This document shows, piece by piece, positions 5,944 to 11,527 of a DNA stretch of 11,527 bases (its first letter is position 1; each line of letters begins with the position of its first letter). The stretch comes from an uncultured Collinsella sp. (lineage in GTDB: Bacteria; Actinomycetota; Coriobacteriia; Coriobacteriales; Coriobacteriaceae). Made by a program: the position numbers and the translations under genes. The notes below the pieces were generated by a model. The model was not told the origin of the DNA and ran no database searches. It worked only from the letters and a program-made list of their open reading frames with translations. The stretch spans positions 1 to 11,527 of the forward strand of contig URGF01000054.1 of the NCBI GenBank assembly GCA_900547285.1, read 5' to 3'.

Positions 5944-6594
5944 ATGATCAATGCCGTTATTTTTGACATGGACGGAACGCTGGTCGATACCGAGCGTTTG
6001 GGTATCAAGGCGTGGAAGGCGGGCGCGGCCGAGCTGGGATTCGCGATTGATGATGCGCTGATCCATCAGTTTATCGGTCGTACGCTGCCCGACGTCATGG
6101 GCATCCTTGAGGAGCATTACGACAGCTGCGAAACCGCTGAGGCAATCTATCGTCGCCATAGGGAGATTCGCGACGAGATGGTCAAGACCGACCTGGAGCT
6201 TAAGGCCGGCGCCGCCGAGTGCCTCGACGAGCTGCTGGCTGCGGGCTATCACGTGGGCCTCGCGACGTCGTCGCGCCACGTTACCGCCGAGCGCAACCTT
6301 AAGATGGTCGGTCTCTTTGACAAGTTTGAAACGGTGACCTGCGGCGATGACGTCGCGCACGGCAAGCCCGATCCCGAGATGTACCTGCTCGCCTGCGAGC
6401 GCGCGGGCTTTGCTCCCGAGGAGTGCGCCGTGGTCGAGGACTCACGCAACGGCTGCGTCTCGGGCATCACGGCCGGCTGCCACGTCTTTGCCGTCCCCGA
6501 TATCGTGCCGCTGCCGCAGGACGTGGTGGATGGCTGCGAGGCCGTGCTCGACACGTTGTTCGATCTGACGGCAGCGGTCAAGGCCGTGCTCTAG
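5944..6594 (+). CDS. HAD-superfamily hydrolase, beta-phosphoglucomutase-like
   Basis: This is a 216-aa cytoplasmic enzyme of the haloacid dehalogenase superfamily, which transfers or removes phosphate through an aspartyl intermediate. Motif I is DMDGT (nucleophile Asp8, acid/base Asp10), motif II is the Thr-Ser-Ser at 108-110, motif III is Lys141 in HGKPDPEMY, and motif IV is EDSRNG with Glu165 and Asp166. Residues about 15-85 form the four-helix C1 cap typical of the beta-phosphoglucomutase and phosphoglycolate-phosphatase group. Length and motifs are complete. The substrate is probably a sugar phosphate or another small phosphate ester, but these families cannot be told apart by motif alone. 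The frame is open upstream to 5863, but GAGGGG seven bases before 5944 and the start of the family homology fix this ATG. It diverges from larE and is monocistronic. Confidence 0.92.
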   Translation: MINAVIFDMDGTLVDTERLGIKAWKAGAAELGFAIDDALIHQFIGRTLPDVMGILEEHYDSCETAEAIYRRHREIRDEMVKTDLELKAGAAECLDELLAAGYHVGLATSSRHVTAERNLKMVGLFDKFETVTCGDDVAHGKPDPEMYLLACERAGFAPEECAVVEDSRNGCVSGITAGCHVFAVPDIVPLPQDVVDGCEAVLDTLFDLTAAVKAVL

Positions 6595-6632
6595 ACAATT
6601 GCGGTGTTGAAACGAGCAATTACCCACGTTTG

Positions 6633-6682
6633 CGCTTAAGCAAAAGGGGCCCGGCAATGGTCGGGCCCCTTTTGCTTAAGCG
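6633..6682. terminator. Bidirectional terminator between the HAD and LacI-family genes
   Basis: CGCTTAAGCAAAAGGGGCCC plus G (6633-6653) is exactly complementary to 6662-6682, a 21-bp perfect stem with an 8-nt loop. The GC-rich top followed by TTTT, and AAAA on the other side, make it work for both convergent genes, the + HAD gene and the - LacI-family gene. Confidence 0.92.
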
Positions 6683-6707
6683 GCGACTTGGCATACTTGC
6701 GCGCGTG

Positions 6708-7820
6708 CTATAGATACGCGCCCAGGTTGATGGCGGTGGCTTCGGCGTGGTTGCTTGCCTGGGTGCTGGCGCGTTCCAGCAGGAACGGCCGCACGAGTTC
6801 TTGGCGGTTGATGTCCTCGATGGCTGTGACCGCGGTGACGGTGCGCGCTGCAGAGCCGATGCGGACGTGCTTGGTCTTTGCCGGCGCCTTGTTCTCGATT
6901 TGCTCCATGAGCAATTGAACACCCTTGCGGCCAATTTCGTAGCCCGGCGGCGCCACGGTGGTAAGGGGGACCGACCCGCTCCAGGCAAGTGGATTGCCGT
7001 CGCAGCCGGCCACGCGGACCTGCTCGGGGACGGAGATGCCTTTGTCTATCAGCGCCGAGATAACGCCCGACGCCAGTACGTCGGTCAGGCCGATGACAAA
7101 ATCGGGGCGCTCGTCGCCGGAGCGCTCGGCAATCTGGGCGCCGATGCTGTAGCCGTCGGCAGCGGTATTCCATTCGCCGGCGTCGATGACTTCGATCTTG
7201 ATATCGGGGTGCAGGGCAAGGGCTTTGTGGATGCCAAGTACGCGCAGGGTGAGCTGCATAAATGCCGCTCTGCCCACAACGGTGATATGGCGTGCGCCAC
7301 GGGCAACGGCGAGCTCGGCGATAATGCGCCCCTGCGCCTCGTTGTCGGCGGCCACGTAGTAACCGGGTTCGGAACAGTGGATGTCCAGATGGACGATCGG
7401 CACGGGCATCTTGGTCATAGCGGGGTGCCAGTCGGGGGACGCCATGGGCTGAACCATGACGCCGGACATCTGCGTGCCCATAAAGTAGCGCAGGTAATGG
7501 TCCTGGAGAATGCCGTCGTTATCGGCGTTGGCGATGAGCAGGTCGTAACCGTGCTTGCGGGCCTCGTTATGGGCGCCGCTGGCAATTTGGAGCGAGAAGC
7601 CGTGATCGAGACGGGGGAGGACCAGGCCAAAGGACTTGGTGGTGCCGCCTGCGAGCTGACGGGCACTTTGGTTGGGCAGGTAGCCAAGGCGATTGATGGT
7701 CTCGTTGATGAGCTTGAGGGTCTCGGGGCGCAGCTTTTCGGGATGGTTGAGCGCGTTGGAAACCGTGCCCAGCGAAACCCCGGCCTCGCGCGCGACGTCG
7801 CTGATTTTTACCTTTGCCAT
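6708..7820 (-). CDS. LacI-family transcriptional regulator
   Basis: This 370-aa dimeric DNA-binding regulator has an N-terminal helix-turn-helix (residues about 4-24, ISDVAREAGVSLGTVSNALN) and a hinge (GYLPNQSARQLAGG, 46-59, with Leu56 as the minor-groove leucine). A periplasmic-binding-protein-like sensor domain fills about 61-345. Such regulators normally respond to a sugar or sugar phosphate. The protein is slightly long for the family because about 20 residues follow the usual final strand (RPFLLERAST). The frame is open back to 8021, but homology begins at Met 7820 and AAAGGGG precedes it. The upstream extension only translates the repeat at 7871-7905. No sugar transport or catabolic gene is adjacent, so targets are unknown. 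A TGAAACGCATCA site in its own leader suggests autoregulation. Divergent glmS is a possible but unproven target. Confidence 0.94.
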   Translation of the reverse strand: MAKVKISDVAREAGVSLGTVSNALNHPEKLRPETLKLINETINRLGYLPNQSARQLAGGTTKSFGLVLPRLDHGFSLQIASGAHNEARKHGYDLLIANADNDGILQDHYLRYFMGTQMSGVMVQPMASPDWHPAMTKMPVPIVHLDIHCSEPGYYVAADNEAQGRIIAELAVARGARHITVVGRAAFMQLTLRVLGIHKALALHPDIKIEVIDAGEWNTAADGYSIGAQIAERSGDERPDFVIGLTDVLASGVISALIDKGISVPEQVRVAGCDGNPLAWSGSVPLTTVAPPGYEIGRKGVQLLMEQIENKAPAKTKHVRIGSAARTVTAVTAIEDINRQELVRPFLLERASTQASNHAEATAINLGAYL

Positions 7821-7830
7821 AGCGGCCCCT

Positions 7831-7844
7831 TTGATGCGTTTCAA
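7831..7844 (-). promoter_or_regulatory. LacI-type operator in the regulator's own leader
   Basis: On the minus strand TTGAAACGCATCAA has the central CG and the TGAAA/TCA arms of LacI-family operators. The inner 12 bases match the ideal palindrome TGAAACGTTTCA at 10 positions. It lies a few bases after the predicted RNA start and before the Shine-Dalgarno, a position that would block transcription. Confidence 0.5.
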
Positions 7845-7855
7845 GTACAAGCCAG

Positions 7856-7864
7856 ATTGTAGCA
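7856..7864 (-). promoter_or_regulatory. LacI-family gene promoter (extended -10)
   Basis: The minus strand reads TGCTACAAT, an extended -10 with 5 of 6 core matches. RNA would start near 7849. The -35 region falls in the T-rich edge of the type 1 repeat and is weak, which fits dependence on the extended -10. Confidence 0.5.
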
Positions 7865-7870
7865 TCCCAA

Positions 7871-7905
7871 ACCTACCAAAAAGGGACAGGTTTATTTTGG
7901 CAGGT
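7871..7905. repeat. Palindromic dispersed repeat type 1, copy B (inverted)
   Basis: The arms ACCTACCAAAA and TTTTGGCAGGT enclose a centre containing GGGACAGG. Its reverse complement differs from the element at 4687-4721 at only four positions. It sits just upstream of the LacI-family promoter and supplies the sequence at its -35 position. Confidence 0.8.
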
Positions 7906-7935
7906 TTATCTGGGGAAACGCCGTTGCCAGCGCGG

Positions 7936-7966
7936 CTACCACAAAGGTTCCTGTCCCCATTGTGGC
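7936..7966. repeat. Palindromic dispersed repeat type 2, copy A
   Basis: CCACAA (7939-7944) and TTGTGG (7960-7965) are perfect arms around AGGTTCCTGTCCCCA. The left arm and loop match 10055-10072 at 15 of 18 positions (CACAAAGGTTCCTGT here, CGCAAAGGTGCCTGT there). The loop contains CCTGTCCC, the same core found in the centre of type 1 copy B. Confidence 0.6.
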
Positions 7967-7997
7967 GGTTTGGACCGGCTGGGCATGTGTGCATCGG

Positions 7998-8034
7998 GTG
8001 GTATCTAAGTTGAGATACCACTTCTGGTATATCA
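7998..8034. promoter_or_regulatory. Operator-like cluster of three TGGTAT half-sites upstream of glmS
   Basis: GTGGTATCT (7998-8006) and AGATACCAC (8013-8021) form a perfect 9-bp inverted repeat with a 6-nt spacer. A third half-site TGGTATATCA (8025-8034) pairs with the second (ATACCA-CTTC-TGGTAT). It lies where the glmS -35 should be. TGGTAT/ATACCA arms resemble GntR/HutC-type operators, the type that controls amino-sugar genes in other bacteria; that link is inference. Confidence 0.5.
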
Positions 8035-8048
8035 GCTTGCGCTTGCGT

Positions 8049-8061
8049 GAGTACAATACTC
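8049..8061 (+). promoter_or_regulatory. Candidate glmS -10 region
   Basis: TACAAT (8052-8057) matches 5 of 6 bases of the -10 consensus and lies in a small palindrome GAGTA-CAA-TACTC. No good -35 is found 16-18 bases upstream, where the half-site cluster sits. The leader would be about 68 nt. Confidence 0.4.
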
Positions 8062-8131
8062 GAACGTTATACGTCTCAGCGCCCCCTGTGCGTGGACGTC
8101 TTGCAGTCACGCGAACGAAGGGATTTATCCT

Positions 8132-9979
<1,848 letters not shown>

Positions 9980-10002
9980 TTGGTTCCGCCGTTCTAACGA
10001 CC

Positions 10003-10043
10003 AAGGCCCGGCTCCGCGTCATCAGACAGAGTCGGGCCTTTTT
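10003..10043 (+). terminator. Intrinsic terminator of glmS
   Basis: AAGGCCCGGCTC (10003-10014) pairs with GAGTCGGGCCTT (10029-10040) with one G-T wobble and a 14-nt loop, and is followed by TTTTT. It ends 30 bases before the insertion sequence, so glmS transcripts should not enter the IS. Confidence 0.9.
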
Positions 10044-10051
10044 GTACGGGG

Positions 10052-10072
10052 AAACCACCGCAAAGGTGCCTG
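10052..10072. repeat. Type 2 repeat, left part, apparently cut by the IS
   Basis: AACCACCGCAAAGGTGCCTG stops at the IS left end. The part from 10055 matches the left arm and loop of the element at 7936-7966, so the IS appears to have entered the loop of a second copy. The right part would lie beyond the window. Confidence 0.55.
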
Positions 10073-10096
10073 TGAACTGCCTCCCATTTCTTGGAC
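10073..10096 (+). repeat. IS left terminal inverted repeat
   Basis: These 24 nt match the reverse complement of the right end at 18 of 24 positions: TGAACTGC at the tip, CCC in the middle and CTTGGAC at the inner end. This is the usual transposase-binding layout with a conserved tip and a conserved inner block. Confidence 0.9.
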
Positions 10097-10112
10097 ATCG
10101 GGAAATGGGAGG
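10080..10112 (+). promoter_or_regulatory. Hairpin covering the orfA Shine-Dalgarno
   Basis: CCTCCCATTTC (10080-10090) is an exact complement of GAAATGGGAGG (10102-10112), an 11-bp stem with an 11-nt loop. The 3' arm contains GGGAGG, the ribosome site of orfA. Transcripts entering from outside would fold and hide it, while RNA starting inside the left arm would not. That is a known way for IS elements to avoid read-through activation; its use here is inferred. Confidence 0.6.
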
Positions 10113-10118
10113 TTTTCC

Positions 10119-10616
10119 ATGAGTATAGATCTCAGGTCGAAGCACGACCTGGAGTCCAGGAGGCGGGCCGTCGAGCTCTTCGACGCCGGCGTCGGCTGCA
10201 AGCCGGCGGCCGAGGCCCTGTCCGTCCCCCGCGAGACCGTGAGAGAATGGCAGTGGGTATACCGGGCGTTCGGAAGCGAGGCGCTGCTGTCCATGGGCGG
10301 GAAACAATCCAGGTACACATTCGAGCAGAGGGTCGCCGCGGCGTCGGCCGTGGTCGACGGCGGGATGGCGAAGGCCGACGCCATGGCCGAGTTCGGGATC
10401 AGGTCGAAGTCCCCGCTGGAGCGCTGGTGCAGGCTCTACCGCGAGGGCGGCGCCGAGGCGCTGCGGCCCGGACCGAAGGGCAGGCCGAGGGGGTCGAGGT
10501 CGAAACCCCGGGCCCGCACCCGCGAGCAGGAGCTCGAGGAGCGCTGCCGCAGGCTCGAGGCCGAGGTCGCCTACCTAAAAAAATTGCGCGCCCTGGTCGA
10601 GCGGGACGGGCTCTGA
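10119..10616 (+). CDS. IS3-family transposase OrfA
   Basis: OrfA (165 aa) is the DNA-binding partner that recognises the IS ends. It has two helix-turn-helix segments (about residues 10-45, with KPAAEALSVPRETVREWQW, and about 66-105, with AEFGIRSKSPLERWCRLY). A basic linker follows, then a C-terminal coiled coil or leucine zipper (about 133-160, TREQELEERCRRLEAEVAYL) for oligomerisation. The start is fixed by GGGAGG six bases before the ATG; the frame is open further upstream only by chance. The stop lies inside the stem of the frameshift hairpin. Made alone, OrfA usually restrains transposition. Part of the ribosomes shift to the -1 frame at 10577-10583 and make the OrfAB fusion. Confidence 0.92.
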   Translation: MSIDLRSKHDLESRRRAVELFDAGVGCKPAAEALSVPRETVREWQWVYRAFGSEALLSMGGKQSRYTFEQRVAAASAVVDGGMAKADAMAEFGIRSKSPLERWCRLYREGGAEALRPGPKGRPRGSRSKPRARTREQELEERCRRLEAEVAYLKKLRALVERDGL

Positions 10617-10624
10617 CCAGGGCG
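10577..10624 (+). promoter_or_regulatory. Programmed -1 frameshift signal (A7 slippery site plus stem-loop)
   Basis: The heptamer A-AAA-AAA (10577-10583) is in the correct phase in the orfA frame. Five bases later a stem begins: CGCCCTGGTC (10589-10598) pairs with GACCAGGGCG (10615-10624). It is extended by GAGC (10599-10602) with GCTC (10610-10613) across one bulged T, giving 14 bp with a 7-nt loop. The orfA stop TGA is at 10614-10616 within the stem. Confidence 0.88.
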
Positions 10625-11488
10625 GCGGCCGAGGCGGTGAGGGCGCTGAGGGCGGAGGGGCACTCCCTGCGCCACCTGCTGGAGTGCTCGGGGCTCAGGA
10701 GGTCGACCTACTACTACGCGCTGGCGCACCCGCGGAGGCCGACCAGGCCCGAGCTGCGCGACGCCGCGGCCGAGATATTCTCGCGCACCGCCAACGGCTG
10801 CGGGCACCGGCAGATAGCCATGTGCCTGCGCGCCGAGCTGGGCGCGGTCGTGGCCGACAAGACCGTGCTCAAGATGATGCGCGAGATGGGCATCCGGTGC
10901 GGGATACGCCGCCGGGGCTCCCGCCGCCGGTACAGCTCCTACAGGGGGCTCGTGGGGAGTACGTTCGAGAACGTCATCGCGAGGGACTTCGGCGCCGAGG
11001 GGCCGTGGCAGAAGCTCGGCACCGACGTCACCGAGTTCAAGGTGGCCGGCGCCAAGGCCTACTGGGCCCCGGTGCTCGACTTCTGCACGAAGGAGATCGT
11101 GGCGAGCGACATATCGACCTCGCCGGACCTCGCCCAGCAGCACAGGATGCTCGACCGGCTCCTCGAGGCCCTGCCCGACGGGGCGGCGCCGACCATGCAC
11201 TCGGACATGGGCTGGCAGTACCAGCACGAGTCCTACACCTCCAGGCTGGAGGGGGCGGGCATCACCCAGAGCATGTCGCGCAAGGGGAACTGCATCGACA
11301 ACGCCGCCACCGAGCAGCTCTTCGGCCACGTGAAGGACGAGTTCTACCGCGGCAGGGAGTGGGGCAGCTTCGGGGACTTCAAGCGCGACCTGGAGGGGTA
11401 CATAGTCCATTGGAACACGCGGCGCAGGCAGGTAAGATTGAAGGGCCTGACGCCGGAGGAGTTCCGGAACCGGGCCCTTGCGGCGTAG
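10583..11488 (+). CDS. IS3-family transposase OrfB (catalytic part, made as OrfAB by -1 frameshift)
   Basis: OrfB carries the rve integrase core that cuts and joins DNA. It is joined to OrfA by slippage at 10577-10583, giving a fusion of about 456 aa. The DDE triad is complete: Asp303 of the fusion in GTDVTEF, Asp363 in HSDMGWQY and Glu399 in NAATEQLFG, with the last two 35 residues apart, the classic IS3 spacing. QSMSRKGNC and the HTRR-like end (WNTRRRQVRLKGLTPEEFR) place it in the IS150 subgroup. Upstream of the core, residues about 158-285 hold the HTH_21-like region (FSRTANGCGHRQIAMCLRAE). The coordinates here begin at the frameshift; no good Shine-Dalgarno supports a separate start, although GTG at 10637 is possible. 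There are no internal stops, so it is probably functional. Confidence 0.92.
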   Translation: MARPGRAGRALTRAAAEAVRALRAEGHSLRHLLECSGLRRSTYYYALAHPRRPTRPELRDAAAEIFSRTANGCGHRQIAMCLRAELGAVVADKTVLKMMREMGIRCGIRRRGSRRRYSSYRGLVGSTFENVIARDFGAEGPWQKLGTDVTEFKVAGAKAYWAPVLDFCTKEIVASDISTSPDLAQQHRMLDRLLEALPDGAAPTMHSDMGWQYQHESYTSRLEGAGITQSMSRKGNCIDNAATEQLFGHVKDEFYRGREWGSFGDFKRDLEGYIVHWNTRRRQVRLKGLTPEEFRNRALAA

Positions 11489-11502
11489 TCGCTATTTATT
11501 CA

Positions 11503-11526
11503 GTCCAAGTTTCGGGGCGCAGTTCA
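11503..11526 (+). repeat. IS right terminal inverted repeat
   Basis: GTCCAAG at the inner side and GCAGTTCA at the tip mirror the left end (18 of 24 positions). One base, C, follows before the window ends. No gene or terminator is seen between the orfB stop and this repeat. Confidence 0.9.
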
Positions 11527-11527
11527 C

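Larger units (their letters stand above)
10073..11526 (+). mobile_element. Complete IS3-family insertion sequence, IS150 type
   Basis: The element is 1454 bp, close to the size of IS150. Its ends are the inverted repeats at 10073-10096 and 11503-11526, which start TGAACTGC and end GCAGTTCA. It holds orfA and orfB in a -1 frameshift arrangement with a slippery A7. The three bases before the left end are CTG, and the only base visible after the right end is C, which agrees with a 3-bp target duplication but does not prove it; the G/C pair could instead extend the inverted repeats. Both frames are intact, so the element may be active. Its codon use (many AGG arginine codons) differs from the neighbouring genes. 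Confidence 0.93.

Noticed and set aside
7821..8021. N-terminal extension of the LacI-family protein up to 8021
   Set aside because: The extra 67 codons translate repeat and promoter DNA; the HTH begins directly at Met 7820, as in the family, and a ribosome site precedes it.
8058..8131. glmS ribozyme in the glmS leader
   Set aside because: AGCGCC occurs at about 8078-8083, as in the ribozyme cleavage region, but the rest of the conserved core is missing and only about 50 bases remain before the start codon, far too few.

Overview
The window looks like a chromosomal segment of a GC-rich gut actinobacterium of the Coriobacteriia, most probably Collinsella or a close relative. This is an inference from high third-position GC, the gene content (an actinobacterial EF-G-like protein, a LacI-type regulator, LarE, a NRCH-type secreted nuclease) and short dispersed palindromes. 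No rRNA or tRNA is present to confirm it.

Layout. At 1-1023 on + lies the end of a polar amino-acid ABC importer: a permease tail overlapping its ATPase by 8 bp, closed by a strong terminator. At 1334-3409 on + is a stand-alone EF-G-like translational GTPase with a textbook Shine-Dalgarno and degenerate GTPase motifs. At 3538-4515 on - is a membrane-anchored or secreted DNA/RNA non-specific endonuclease. At 4516-4897 is a gene-free stretch rich in palindromes. At 4898-5776 on - is larE, diverging from a HAD hydrolase at 5944-6594 on +. A perfect 21-bp hairpin then separates the HAD gene from a convergent LacI-family regulator (6708-7820 on -). The LacI gene and glmS (8132-9979 on +) diverge from a 311-bp region with promoters, repeats and operator-like sequences. 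Behind the glmS terminator sits a complete IS3-family element of the IS150 type (10073-11526), which reaches to one base from the window end.

The genes are mostly independent one-gene transcription units, not one pathway: amino-acid uptake, translation, an extracytoplasmic nuclease, sulfur transfer for the nickel-pincer cofactor, a phosphatase or mutase, sugar-type regulation and amino-sugar synthesis. I see no clear novel multi-gene system. The more interesting material is non-coding. It includes two families of palindromic repeats (one copy apparently split by the IS), two hairpins that bury Shine-Dalgarno sequences, a roughly 100-nt imperfect palindrome of unknown role, operator-like half-sites upstream of glmS, a LacI-type operator in the regulator's own leader, and a complete programmed frameshift signal in the IS.
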